Of a stretch of 64,000 nucleotides of DNA, positions 1-8,112 are shown piece by piece (within the stretch, counting starts at the first letter, position 1; each line of letters opens with the position of its first letter). The stretch covers positions 1 to 64,000 of the forward strand of contig JAIEMT010000005.1 of the NCBI GenBank assembly GCA_019751945.1. The letters are read 5' to 3'. This DNA is from a bacterium. GTDB taxonomy: Bacteria > Bdellovibrionota > UBA1018. The notes under the pieces are model-generated. The model saw only the letters and a program-made list of their open reading frames with translations, was not told the DNA's origin and made no database searches. The position numbers were made by a program, and so were the translations under genes.

Positions 1-110
1 GATTTCCACGCATGGAAAAAAGCTTAGAACGATTTTACTTTTTTGAAACCTCAAAATTTGAGTTTTTCATCAGCCTGCTAATTGTATTAATGATAAAATT
101 AAGTCGATGA
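1..110 (+). CDS. C-terminal fragment of a membrane-associated protein (cut by window edge)
   Basis: A frame is open from position 3 to a TGA at 108-110 and encodes about 35 residues rich in Phe, Leu and Ile, with a hydrophobic segment close to the C-terminus. Its stop overlaps the next start as ATGA (107-110), the usual arrangement for translationally coupled genes, so I take it as the 3' end of a real gene in the same operon as the following glycosyltransferases. The fragment is too short for a family assignment. Confidence 0.55.
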   Translation, partial: FPRMEKSLERFYFFETSKFEFFISLLIVLMIKLSR

Positions 111-847
111 AAGTTTGGACCGTTCTTCCGGCTTACAATGAAGCAGGAAGTCTTTTACCGCTTTTAGATTCTCTTCTGTCCCGATTCCAAGAAGCGGGCG
201 TCGCTATCGAAGTGCTTGTGATCGATGATGGCAGCACGGATTCCACGCCAGACATTGCTGGGAGTTATTCTTCCCGAAACGTTCGGACTCTTCGAAACAG
301 TACAAACCAAGGACTCGCTGAAACCCTGAAGAGAGGCCTATTAGAAACGACTCGTCAAGCTTCACAAGACGATATCATCATCACGATGGATGCCGACAAC
401 ACTCATCCGGTTGAAGTTACTTTTCAAATGCTGGACTCCATCGAAAAAGGGGCGGACGTTGTTATTGCGAGTCGCTACCGAGAAGGAAGTGCCGTTCGAG
501 GACTCTCCTCCTTTCGAAGAACGATGAGTTTTGGTGCTTCTTGGCTGTTTCGAATTTTCTTTCCCACTCCAGGAGTTCGAGATTTTACCTGCGGATTCAG
601 AGCGTACCGCGCGAGTGCTTTACGCACAGTTATTGCGAAACATGGGCCCCTTTTTATTTCAGAAAAGGGATTCACCTGCATGGTCGATCTTTTACTTCGA
701 ATGCGTCAGGAAAACTTCACCTTCAGCGAAGTCCCCATGATTTTGCGATACGACTTAAAAAACAATCACAGTAAAATGAAAGTGGCTCGAACCATTGCCG
801 AGACTCTGACCCTACTTTTTAGAAGAAGGCTGGGAGCTCCCCTCTGA
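107..847 (+). CDS. Family 2 glycosyltransferase (dolichyl-phosphate-sugar synthase type)
   Basis: The 246-residue protein has a GT-A fold sequence: N-terminal VLPAYNE, nucleotide-binding DDGSTD at residues 40-45 and the metal-binding DAD at 95-97 followed by NTHP. This matches enzymes that transfer a sugar from a nucleotide sugar to a polyprenyl phosphate carrier at the inner face of the membrane. There is no long C-terminal membrane domain, so it is a soluble or peripheral type. It sits between a partial gene (ATGA overlap) and a GT-C membrane glycosyltransferase (CTGA overlap). A DPM1-like enzyme supplying a lipid-linked sugar to a GT-C enzyme is a common pairing. The exact sugar cannot be read from sequence. 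Confidence 0.9.
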   Translation: MKVWTVLPAYNEAGSLLPLLDSLLSRFQEAGVAIEVLVIDDGSTDSTPDIAGSYSSRNVRTLRNSTNQGLAETLKRGLLETTRQASQDDIIITMDADNTHPVEVTFQMLDSIEKGADVVIASRYREGSAVRGLSSFRRTMSFGASWLFRIFFPTPGVRDFTCGFRAYRASALRTVIAKHGPLFISEKGFTCMVDLLLRMRQENFTFSEVPMILRYDLKNNHSKMKVARTIAETLTLLFRRRLGAPL

Positions 848-2166
848 AGCATCGCGGGTTCGCGGTTCTGATTGCGTTTGGAGTTCTGCTTCACTTCATC
901 AACCTCGAAAATAAATTCTTCTGGGCAGATGAAGTCCACACCTTTCTAACGATTTCCCGCGTAGATAGAGATGATGCAGTAAAGGAAATTGAAAAAACCA
1001 CGGACTACGAAGGCCTTCGAAGGAAGTTTGAGAACAGTGCCCCTAAAAATCCGGCAGAAGTGATTTCCTATCTTTGGAATCGAGACCCCTATCACACTCC
1101 AGTTTATTTCATCGGGGCCGCTCTCTATTCGAAAGCCATCGGTAAGATGACGCCATTTTCGCTGAGACTCTACTCTGCATTGCTGAGCCTGCTTTGGATT
1201 CCAGCGCTATTCTTCTTACTCCGACAGCTGGGCATTCATCGAGAAGAGGTCTTCATCATCTCAGCGCTCTTTCTTTTTTCTCCCTTTTTTCTCATTTACG
1301 CCCAACAAGCACGGGAATACGGACTTTGGGTGGCGGTGATCCTTTTCCTCCTCAACAGAACCCTCGCCTTTCAAAAAAAAACCAACCTCCGTAACGGTGG
1401 ACTTTTTATTTTTTCCCTAACGCTGAGCATCTATACTGACCTCCTTACCTTAGGAGTTTGGGGTGGAATTCTGGTTTGGACGTTTTCCAAACAGAAGTTT
1501 CTAAAGTCCTTTCTGCTCGCCTCTGGAGTGGGTTTGGTTCTATCGCTTCCTTGGATCGCGCACGTGGTGTTTCGATACCTGAATCAAGGTACAGTCGATG
1601 TTCCCCTCCATGAATCCGTTTCAATCCTTTCTTACTTGGGTAACTTAGCGGTGAACCTGGCTCGAGTGTTTTGGGATCTTGGGTATGAGATTGGGCCAAA
1701 TTTTCCTTATTGGAGTTTCTCCTTTCTTATTCCGTCGCTGGCAGTGATGGGTATCCTAATATTCCGACTCTTGGAAAACCCTGAGGGACTTAAAAAACAC
1801 GGGCTTCTCATTTTCTCAGGACTAGGAATTCCGTTCGCCCTCATTGCTATGGACATCGTCTTAGGAGGAAAACGTGGTCTCATTCCCCGATACTACCTCC
1901 CCACTTGGATCAGTCTCGTCATCATGGTCGGCAGCGAACTTTCTCAAGTTCGTAAAAATAGGAAGCACCCGACTATTACCGGACTTGTCATTTTGACCAG
2001 CCTCGGATTCCTCTCTTCTCTTTTGTACTTGAGATCAAACTCGTGGTGGACGACCAAGCCCTTCCATCTCGCCGATAAAAATCTAAACACCTCCGAGCTA
2101 TTGAGCAGAGCTTCCAATCCTGCAGAAAAAATCGCAGTGATCTTCTCCACACCCCGCAATCGGTAA
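844..2166 (+). CDS. GT-C membrane glycosyltransferase (ArnT/PMT-like), probable CTG start
   Basis: This is a multi-pass membrane protein of about 440 residues. The first ATG (1060) would discard the first membrane helix and the WADE motif, whose acidic pair in the first periplasmic loop is the catalytic signature of GT-C enzymes. The frame is open upstream to a stop at 820-822 and contains no ATG, GTG or TTG before the motif. A CTG at 844 overlaps the preceding stop as CTGA and has a Shine-Dalgarno-like GGGAG at 832-836, seven bases upstream. I therefore start the gene there. About ten hydrophobic helices follow. Its likely role is transfer of a sugar from a polyprenyl-phosphate donor, made by the preceding GT2, to a periplasmic acceptor. 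The acceptor is unknown. Confidence 0.85.
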   Translation: MKHRGFAVLIAFGVLLHFINLENKFFWADEVHTFLTISRVDRDDAVKEIEKTTDYEGLRRKFENSAPKNPAEVISYLWNRDPYHTPVYFIGAALYSKAIGKMTPFSLRLYSALLSLLWIPALFFLLRQLGIHREEVFIISALFLFSPFFLIYAQQAREYGLWVAVILFLLNRTLAFQKKTNLRNGGLFIFSLTLSIYTDLLTLGVWGGILVWTFSKQKFLKSFLLASGVGLVLSLPWIAHVVFRYLNQGTVDVPLHESVSILSYLGNLAVNLARVFWDLGYEIGPNFPYWSFSFLIPSLAVMGILIFRLLENPEGLKKHGLLIFSGLGIPFALIAMDIVLGGKRGLIPRYYLPTWISLVIMVGSELSQVRKNRKHPTITGLVILTSLGFLSSLLYLRSNSWWTTKPFHLADKNLNTSELLSRASNPAEKIAVIFSTPRNR

Positions 2167-2182
2167 GAAAGGTAGCGCGTCT

Positions 2183-2217
2183 CACTTGTGTTGGCTTTTC
2201 GAAAAGCCTCACAAATG
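2183..2217. terminator. Inverted repeat after the glycosyltransferase operon
   Basis: A perfect 16-bp palindrome (GGCTTTTCGAAAAGCC, 2193-2208) is flanked by a second imperfect arm pair (2183-2190 with 2210-2217). It lies 17 bases after the upstream stop codon. No T-run follows, so it is a weak candidate for an intrinsic terminator. It could instead be a processing site or an operator for the downstream gene. Confidence 0.4.
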
Positions 2218-2278
2218 TCTGTTAGGGGCAACCGTAAAAATCTCAACGACTAATGCTCCCATTTTTGTTCGACGTGTG

Positions 2279-2284
2279 TAATAT
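2279..2284 (+). promoter_or_regulatory. Possible -10 box of a leaderless terC-like transcript
   Basis: TAATAT lies nine bases before the ATG at 2294, and no Shine-Dalgarno sequence is visible. Transcription starting about seven bases after this box would give a leader of only a few bases. No convincing -35 hexamer is seen at the expected distance. Confidence 0.35.
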
Positions 2285-2293
2285 GACCTTTCT

Positions 2294-2995
2294 ATGGATA
2301 TTGTCCCACAGGACATCTTTGTCGTTCTTTTCTTAGCGTTCCTGGAAGGGATTCTCTCTCTCGACAACGCGGTAGTTCTCGCCATCATGGCTCGCGGTTT
2401 ACCGAAGGAGCAGCAGAAAAAAGCGCTGACTTACGGAATGGCTGGCGCTGTGATTTTCCGCCTCTTCTTTTTGATGATTGCTGCGAAGCTCATTCACCTG
2501 GCCTGGGTAAAGCTTCTCGGCGGCAGCTACTTGATTTTTATTGCCGGCAAACATTTTCTTTTTCCAACACCCGCTGAAGCTTCTGTAAACGCCCCAAAGA
2601 AAAATGGCGGAAAATTTCACTTTTGGAAAACCGTAATTCTCATCGAATTGGCAGACATTGCTTTTGCCATCGATTCCATTCTGGCTGGCGTCGGTGTTTC
2701 ACCCAAGTTTTGGATTGTGTTCACAGGCGGTGTGATCGGCTTGATCATGATGCGATTTGCGGCCACGTTCTTCTTGAAAGTTCTGGAAAAGTTCCCGAAC
2801 TTCGAAACCACCGCTTACATGCTCGTCGGACTGATCGGCACCAAGCTGCTTTTGGAAGGCCATATTATTCCGGGCGCGAAGTTCAATTTTCATTCTGCAA
2901 AGGCTCCCGATTTCTGGATTTTTTGGCTCTCTATGGCGCTCTGCATCGCCTATGGTTTCATGCCGAAAAAACAGAAGAAATCCAAATCGCGCTAA
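2294..2995 (+). CDS. TerC-family integral membrane protein (putative Mn2+ exporter)
   Basis: The 233-residue polytopic membrane protein carries the paired TerC signatures: LEGILSLDNA near residue 18 and ELADIAFAIDSI near residue 118, whose acidic residues lie inside membrane helices. A charged cytoplasmic loop sits between the two halves and the C-terminus is Lys-rich. Characterised TerC relatives export manganese or act in metallation of secreted proteins, and the tellurite link is historical. I looked for a yybP-ykoY manganese riboswitch upstream and found none. The gene appears monocistronic. Substrate is inferred from the family only. Confidence 0.88.
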   Translation: MDIVPQDIFVVLFLAFLEGILSLDNAVVLAIMARGLPKEQQKKALTYGMAGAVIFRLFFLMIAAKLIHLAWVKLLGGSYLIFIAGKHFLFPTPAEASVNAPKKNGGKFHFWKTVILIELADIAFAIDSILAGVGVSPKFWIVFTGGVIGLIMMRFAATFFLKVLEKFPNFETTAYMLVGLIGTKLLLEGHIIPGAKFNFHSAKAPDFWIFWLSMALCIAYGFMPKKQKKSKSR

Positions 2996-3041
2996 GCGTT
3001 AAAAGCTAACCTCCTCGCGTAAATATTCCGATCCGTCATTG

Positions 3042-3224
3042 ATGAGTCGTCCATTGCGATCAGCCCGATATCGGGAATGGCCCCTGTGGTTTGGATTCGT
3101 TCTGGGGTTCGTTTTCGCCGCAGCGAGTCTAGCCTGGGAGAAATCCGCGTCGGATTCTCGTCCGGAAGCGCTGAATCGCACCACGGCGAGCACGCTCACC
3201 TCGACGGAGGGTCAGCCCCGATGA
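3042..3224 (+). CDS. Possible small single-pass membrane protein
   Basis: A 60-residue frame begins with an Arg-rich stretch, has one hydrophobic segment at about residues 14-33 (from WPLWFGFV), and ends in a polar tail. This is the layout of a small N-in membrane protein. There is no clear ribosome-binding site. The frame overlaps the 3' end of the opposite-strand CheY-like gene by 13 bases. It occupies the only unassigned stretch between the TerC-like gene and the regulator. No homologue is recognised and it may be spurious. Confidence 0.3.
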   Translation: MSRPLRSARYREWPLWFGFVLGFVFAAASLAWEKSASDSRPEALNRTTASTLTSTEGQPR

Positions 3225-3628
3225 GGTTTGAACGTGAGAACGGCGCTAATCTTTTCACCCAATTGAGCGGCGTTAAAGGGTTTCACCACGTAGTCGGTGA
3301 CGCCAGCTTGAGTGGCTTCAGCGATGTGACCTTGATCGCCCCGAGCGGTAACCATCAGGAAGGGAATGTCGCGGGTTTCCTTGGCACTTCGCAGGGCGCG
3401 AAGCAAATCCACGCCGGTCATCCCGGGCATGTTCCAGTCCGAAATAACCAGAGCAAATCCACCCGAAGGTTCGGTAGCAGCAGCTTGGAGCATTTCCCAA
3501 GCCAAATCCCCGTCCTCGGCCTCATGAATTTCTTTGAATCCCAGCTCTTCCAACATTCCACGCAAGATGCTTCGCATCGCGGGCATGTCATCGACGACCA
3601 AGATCTTCAACGTCAGGTCCAGACCCAT
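3212..3628 (-). CDS. CheY-like single-domain response regulator
   Basis: The 138-residue protein is a lone receiver domain. It has KILVVDD with the acidic pair near the N-terminus, a phospho-acceptor Asp in VISDWNMPGM, a switch Thr in MVTARG, and the conserved Lys in DYVVKPFN. No output domain is attached, so it probably works by phosphorylation-dependent protein contact like CheY. I start at the ATG at 3628. A TTG at 3649 in frame would add seven residues and overlap the divergent cyclase start. No chemotaxis kinase is nearby, so its partner is unknown. Confidence 0.9.
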   Translation of the reverse strand: MGLDLTLKILVVDDMPAMRSILRGMLEELGFKEIHEAEDGDLAWEMLQAAATEPSGGFALVISDWNMPGMTGVDLLRALRSAKETRDIPFLMVTARGDQGHIAEATQAGVTDYVVKPFNAAQLGEKISAVLTFKPHRG

Positions 3629-3648
3629 CTCCACAAGGATACCAGACA

Positions 3649-5991
3649 ATGAAGAATCGCATCTGGCTATTCCAAATTCCGGTAATCCTCCTCTTCGCGT
3701 GTGGACTTTTTGTCACCCAACAAGGCGCCAAAGGTTCGCTCGAAAATAAGTTTCTCCGCGAAAAAACCTATAAATCTTTGCAAGTCTTGAGCGGCTGGTT
3801 CACGAACGTCAAATTTAAGACACGTGGCCCGGTTCCTCCGAAAAATAAAATCGTGATTGTAGAGATTGATAGCGATGCGTTGGAACAAGTCGGTCGCTGG
3901 CCCTGGCACCGAGATGCAACGGCCCTTTTGATTGAAAGAATTTTTGCAGCAGGCGCTAAAGCGGTTGCGCTCGATATCGTGTTCTCCGAAGAAGACCGCC
4001 GGGTGAGCGAAGAAGTCGCTGCGGTTCTCAAGCAAAAGGGAATGGGAGATAAGATCGCCTCTCTCGAAACCGATCCCATTTTACGCGACACGATTCAGCA
4101 TCACCAAAATCAACTCGTCACAGGCTGGTTCACCGAAGTGGATTGCCAACCCCTCTTCTGGGGAGACGACTGCCCGGTCAATCACCCCGAATACATTCAG
4201 CGCATTCAACCTGAGTTTAAAAAGTTCGCATTTCAACGCGCCATTTTTCCAGCAAACTTTGACCGTACGAAGACACCGCTGATTTCTGTTCCACTTCCGA
4301 TCGTCAATCTCCCGATGTTCAACGAAGTTTCAAAACACTCCGGCTTCGTTCAGGCCTGGGCAGATGAAGACGGCTACATTCGTCGCACCAATCTCTTGAT
4401 GCTGGTAGATGGAAAGCCCTACCCCGCCTTGGCACTGGAAATGGCCCGCGTTGCTCTCGACGAGGAATTAGAAATTCAACTCGACGACAAGCAGAAAGTA
4501 GAACGCCTGGCTTTTGGAAAATCAGGGCGAGCTATTCCTGTCAGTCCGCTCGGCGCAATGGAAATCAATTTCCGGGGTCCATCGTACACGAGCTTTCAAT
4601 ACCTCCGCGCGCTCGAGGTGATGCAGCCTGAAGACCAGATGCAAATCGAAGTGAATCGCACCATTGCTTCTGCTTCCAAAAGCGAACTCCTCAAGGACGC
4701 GCTGGTTTTTGTCGGGCTCACCGCCAAAGGCGCCTACGATATGCGAGCCTTTCCGTTTGATTCGCTCTCTCCCGGAGTAGAAGGACACGCCAACATCCTG
4801 GACAACCTGCTTTCCAACGACATGCTCACTCAAGGGTCCCGTTCGAGCTCAGCGACCTTCTGGCTTCTCTTCCTGATGACGGTCGGAGCGGGTCTCTTCG
4901 CATTTTATGCGCAAAGACTCGAGTCTGTGCCGGGTCTCGCTCTCTTCATCAGCGTCATGGCAGTGGTGAGCATTGTCGATTTCAATATCCTCTTTAATCG
5001 CAACAACATGAATTGGAACACGGGTCTGCTCTACATCGAGCTCATCACGATCTTTGTTTCCACTCTTGCCGTGAAGTACGTCCTGGAAGAGAAGAATAAG
5101 AAATTCATCCGAGGCGCCTTTTCTAAATACGTCGCACCCGCAATCGTCGATTCGATTTTGAAAGATCCGAGCAAACTCTCTGTCGGTGGTGAGAAGAAAG
5201 ACCTTTCCATTCTTTTCTCAGATATTCGAAACTTCACCTCGTTTAGTGAAGTAATGGACGCAAAACTTCTGGCTCAGTTCCTAAACGACTATCTTGGAAT
5301 CATGACCGATATCGTCTTCGAGTGCAGTGGCACGCTAGACAAATACATCGGCGACGCCGTGATGTCCTTTTGGGGAGCTCCGCTGGGCCAAGTAAACCAC
5401 GGCGAGAACGCATGTAAGGCTGCCATCAAAATGATGGAAGCTTTGAAAAAGAATCAGGCCCGATTCAAGTCCCAGTATGGCGTGGACGTGAACATCGGAA
5501 TTGGAATCAACTCGGGTCCAGTGAACGTCGGAAACATGGGCTCGAGCCGAATCTTTGAATACACCGTCATCGGCGATCACGTGAACCTAGCATCGCGCCT
5601 GGAAGGTCTCACCAAGACTTATGGTGCTGATATTCTCACCTCACGCTTCACGCTCGACGGAATTCAGAAGGCCGGCGGGCAGCTTCCGCCTCATCGCACC
5701 TTAGATTTAGTGAAGGTGAAGGGAAAGCAGAATGCCGTTGAACTGATTCAAGTTTTCGCAGAGGAATGGCCGCAAGAAGCGATCAAGACTTTTGAATCGG
5801 CCATCGGACTCTATCGGTCGCAGAATTGGGACTTAGCGATTCAGTCTTTTAAAGAAGCGAGCAGGATTAAAGAAGCTAAACTCGGCCAACCCGATCATAC
5901 TTCTTTAATGTACATCGAGCGTTGTGAGGAATTTAAAAAGCTTCCGCCCCAAGCAGGTTGGGATGGAAGTTGGGAGATGCATAGCAAGTAG
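3649..5991 (+). CDS. CHASE2-domain class III adenylate cyclase
   Basis: The 780-residue protein has an N-terminal membrane anchor (residues 5-24), an extracytoplasmic CHASE2 sensor (about 45-395), three membrane helices (about 400-460) and a class III cyclase domain (about 515-700). Metal-binding Asp residues are visible in LFSDIRNFTSF and DKYIGDAV. The purine-selecting Lys lies in TLDKYIGD with a Thr in EYTVIGD, the ATP-specific class IIIb pattern. The Asn/Arg pair for the transition state is in VNLASRLE. The tail has a TPR-like stretch and ends in the WDGSWEM block common in this family. The ribosome-binding site is AAGGAT at 3635-3640. The next gene, nine bases away, encodes a cyclic-nucleotide receptor, pointing to a local cAMP module. 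Confidence 0.95.
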   Translation: MKNRIWLFQIPVILLFACGLFVTQQGAKGSLENKFLREKTYKSLQVLSGWFTNVKFKTRGPVPPKNKIVIVEIDSDALEQVGRWPWHRDATALLIERIFAAGAKAVALDIVFSEEDRRVSEEVAAVLKQKGMGDKIASLETDPILRDTIQHHQNQLVTGWFTEVDCQPLFWGDDCPVNHPEYIQRIQPEFKKFAFQRAIFPANFDRTKTPLISVPLPIVNLPMFNEVSKHSGFVQAWADEDGYIRRTNLLMLVDGKPYPALALEMARVALDEELEIQLDDKQKVERLAFGKSGRAIPVSPLGAMEINFRGPSYTSFQYLRALEVMQPEDQMQIEVNRTIASASKSELLKDALVFVGLTAKGAYDMRAFPFDSLSPGVEGHANILDNLLSNDMLTQGSRSSSATFWLLFLMTVGAGLFAFYAQRLESVPGLALFISVMAVVSIVDFNILFNRNNMNWNTGLLYIELITIFVSTLAVKYVLEEKNKKFIRGAFSKYVAPAIVDSILKDPSKLSVGGEKKDLSILFSDIRNFTSFSEVMDAKLLAQFLNDYLGIMTDIVFECSGTLDKYIGDAVMSFWGAPLGQVNHGENACKAAIKMMEALKKNQARFKSQYGVDVNIGIGINSGPVNVGNMGSSRIFEYTVIGDHVNLASRLEGLTKTYGADILTSRFTLDGIQKAGGQLPPHRTLDLVKVKGKQNAVELIQVFAEEWPQEAIKTFESAIGLYRSQNWDLAIQSFKEASRIKEAKLGQPDHTSLMYIERCEEFKKLPPQAGWDGSWEMHSK

Positions 5992-6000
5992 GGGAACACC

Positions 6001-7092
6001 ATGGCAGAACCAGTGAGACCTATCAATAGTGCCGCAGCAGCCGCCAAGGCCACCATTCTGAAGTTAAAGAAGGGTGAGCTTCTTTTTAAAGAGGGCGACA
6101 ATTCTCGCGCAATGTACCTCTTGAAAAAGGGCATGATTCGAATTTTTAAGAATCGCGGCGACTCCTTCATTGAAATCGACACGATTCATTCCGGACAGAT
6201 TCTCGGTGAATTAGCGTTCTTGGATGGCAATCCCCGCTCTGCATCCGGAGAAGCTCTCACGGATTGTGAACTAGTAGAAATTTCGGGCCCCACCTTTTTA
6301 GCAGTTTTAGGCAGCTTGCCGGATTGGTTAAAAGCCCTGTTAAAAACCATCGTGGGAAGGCTTCGCGCTGCGAGCACCCGCATTCGCCAACTAGAAAGCG
6401 CAAGCACGGCCTACGATTACTCAGACAAAGACGGCGGAGCAAGAAACGCAAACTATGTCTACCTTTCGCCGAGCGAAATTCTTAAATCAGGAGCCGCTCT
6501 CCTCTTGGTTGCTGCGCGAGCCCCTCAGGGTGACGACGGCAGCTTTACCATTTCAAGTGGCATGCTGATTCGCTACGCCAACCAAATCATGAACGTTCCG
6601 GTCGCCAAGGTTTCTAGCTTCCTCGACGTGATGGAAACAGTCGGCGTCACTCGGGGTGCAACCGGCGGTGCAGCTCAAAACTTCTTCGTTACAGACATGG
6701 GCTTCTTGGAAGAACTCATTGCGTACTTAAATGAAGAGAATTTGCTGGAACCTCGAAAACGCCACGACATCAGTGCCAATGGCTTCAAAATCATGGAATG
6801 CATCATGAGCCACTTCGATCAGTTCCCGATCGATGCCAAAACAGGGTTCCGAATCGTCAATATGGGTGAAGTGAAACGCCGTGAAGTCCTTCCTGATGGC
6901 CGCGATCCGTTCCGATTTGAAGAGTTCCAAGAACTCGTCAAAATCGGTTATGCCACGAACCTGGTTTTTAAAGGCAGTGACGACGCGTTTACGTCGATTC
7001 ACCCTGAGGACTTCTTAAGAGTCTTCCGTTTTCAGAGCGTTTGTACTAAATTTCGTGCTGTAAATGAGCAGAAACGAAAAGGCGCAGCCTAA
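6001..7092 (+). CDS. Cyclic-nucleotide-binding effector protein
   Basis: Residues 15-130 form a cNMP-binding domain of the CRP type. The phosphate-binding cassette reads GELAFLDGNPRSAS, with the conserved Glu and Arg that hold the cyclic phosphate and ribose. Residues 150-360 are a separate region with no DNA-binding motif I can name, although a stretch near 185-250 could be a winged-helix fold. It starts nine bases after the CHASE2 adenylate cyclase, so it is very likely a receptor for the product of that enzyme. Its output is unknown. Confidence 0.85.
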   Translation: MAEPVRPINSAAAAAKATILKLKKGELLFKEGDNSRAMYLLKKGMIRIFKNRGDSFIEIDTIHSGQILGELAFLDGNPRSASGEALTDCELVEISGPTFLAVLGSLPDWLKALLKTIVGRLRAASTRIRQLESASTAYDYSDKDGGARNANYVYLSPSEILKSGAALLLVAARAPQGDDGSFTISSGMLIRYANQIMNVPVAKVSSFLDVMETVGVTRGATGGAAQNFFVTDMGFLEELIAYLNEENLLEPRKRHDISANGFKIMECIMSHFDQFPIDAKTGFRIVNMGEVKRREVLPDGRDPFRFEEFQELVKIGYATNLVFKGSDDAFTSIHPEDFLRVFRFQSVCTKFRAVNEQKRKGAA

Positions 7093-7513
7093 TCCGGTTT
7101 CAAAAACCATTGTTCTTTTCGATGGCGTCTGCAACCTCTGCATCGCTACAATTCGATTTGTAATTGAAAGAGACCCGCAAAAGAAATTTCTTTTCGCCCC
7201 CCTTCAATCCGAAGCGGCATTGAAAATTCTGCGCGCACTAGGTCATGAAGAACTTGCCTCTACGAGTAGCGCTATGCCGTCCACGTTAGTGGTGGTAGAT
7301 CAGAATCGAGTCTACACCGGATCTTCTGCAGACCTTCGGCTGGTCCGACGTCTTCGCGGGCTTTGGCCCCTTCTCTACTCATTGATTATTATTCCTCGAC
7401 CCATTCGAGATGGTATCTATGAATGGATTTCGCAAAACCGCTACAAATGGTTTGGCAAACAAAATGAGTGCGCCCTACCAAAGCCCGAAGACGCCGACCG
7501 CTTTCTCAAATAG
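7064..7513 (+). CDS. DCC-family thiol-disulfide oxidoreductase-like protein (DUF393)
   Basis: The 149-residue protein has the family hallmark FDGVCNLC near residue 20, a CxxC after an Asp-Gly in a thioredoxin-like fold, followed by the typical KKFLFAPLQSEAA and VYTGSSA segments. Members are predicted redox proteins but biochemical evidence is thin. The start overlaps the end of the cyclic-nucleotide effector gene by 29 bases, so it is probably co-transcribed with the cyclase module. No signal peptide is present, so it is cytoplasmic. Confidence 0.85.
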   Translation: MSRNEKAQPNPVSKTIVLFDGVCNLCIATIRFVIERDPQKKFLFAPLQSEAALKILRALGHEELASTSSAMPSTLVVVDQNRVYTGSSADLRLVRRLRGLWPLLYSLIIIPRPIRDGIYEWISQNRYKWFGKQNECALPKPEDADRFLK

Positions 7514-7516
7514 TTT

Positions 7517-8038
7517 CTATTGATCGAGCGGAATTAAACTAGGATCTGGAAACGTGTTGTACCCGCTGAACTTGGAAATCTCTTGAAGAGAACCCCGGGT
7601 CCAACCCTGAGTCGTGTACTGGAGGCGAACATCTGCGTCGCCTTCTTTTTTCGGACACTGGCTGTTGAGAGTGCGTTCGTTGAGAAGCAGAGTTTCCTCA
7701 TCGAGATCGCCAATCATTCGCTCTTTCTTGCCTCGAATCATGATCATTCCGCACTGAGCAGAAGCCGTTTTCTCAATTTTAAAAACAATCTTCACCGGAG
7801 TTGCCGGATCCAAACAGGCCCCTTTTTCAGGTTCGCAGGCGGGATGGTTGTCGCTGAGATTCAAAGTCATGGTTTGAGCCTGAGTGTCGATTTCTAAAGA
7901 ACCTGCATTCATTCCCCGGAACTTCCAATGATTGGAATGGAACTGAAAACCATTCAACACGTAGACATCGTTTTCCGCAAATGCGAATGGGGAAACTACG
8001 AGTGAAAAAAGAACCGCTACCGCCGCTTGAATCTTCAT
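7517..8038 (-). CDS. Secreted protein of unknown function
   Basis: The 173-residue protein starts at the ATG at 8038, behind a good GGAGG six bases upstream. An upstream in-frame start would bury the signal sequence. Residues 1-20 form a signal peptide ending in AFA. The mature part is polar with four or five Cys residues that could pair in the periplasm. I recognise no family. It converges with the DCC-family gene, with three bases between stop codons, and lies downstream of a histidine kinase gene on the same strand. Confidence 0.75.
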   Translation of the reverse strand: MKIQAAVAVLFSLVVSPFAFAENDVYVLNGFQFHSNHWKFRGMNAGSLEIDTQAQTMTLNLSDNHPACEPEKGACLDPATPVKIVFKIEKTASAQCGMIMIRGKKERMIGDLDEETLLLNERTLNSQCPKKEGDADVRLQYTTQGWTRGSLQEISKFSGYNTFPDPSLIPLDQ

Positions 8039-8112
8039 GACGTCCCTCCAGGTTAGCTCGATGCGACGAGCCATTTCTGGGGGCCATTATCAGAGGAGTT
8101 TTAGATTTCCAA

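Noticed and set aside
1060-2166. ATG at 1060 as the start of the GT-C gene
   Set aside because: It would cut off the first helix and the WADE motif, which are open in frame back to 844.
2210-2293. Manganese riboswitch (yybP-ykoY type) upstream of the TerC-like gene
   Set aside because: None of the conserved loop sequences is present.
3077-3652. 191-codon plus-strand frame opposite the CheY-like gene
   Set aside because: It is the mirror of a clear receiver domain. Its composition is Ser/His/Gln-rich and it has no motif.
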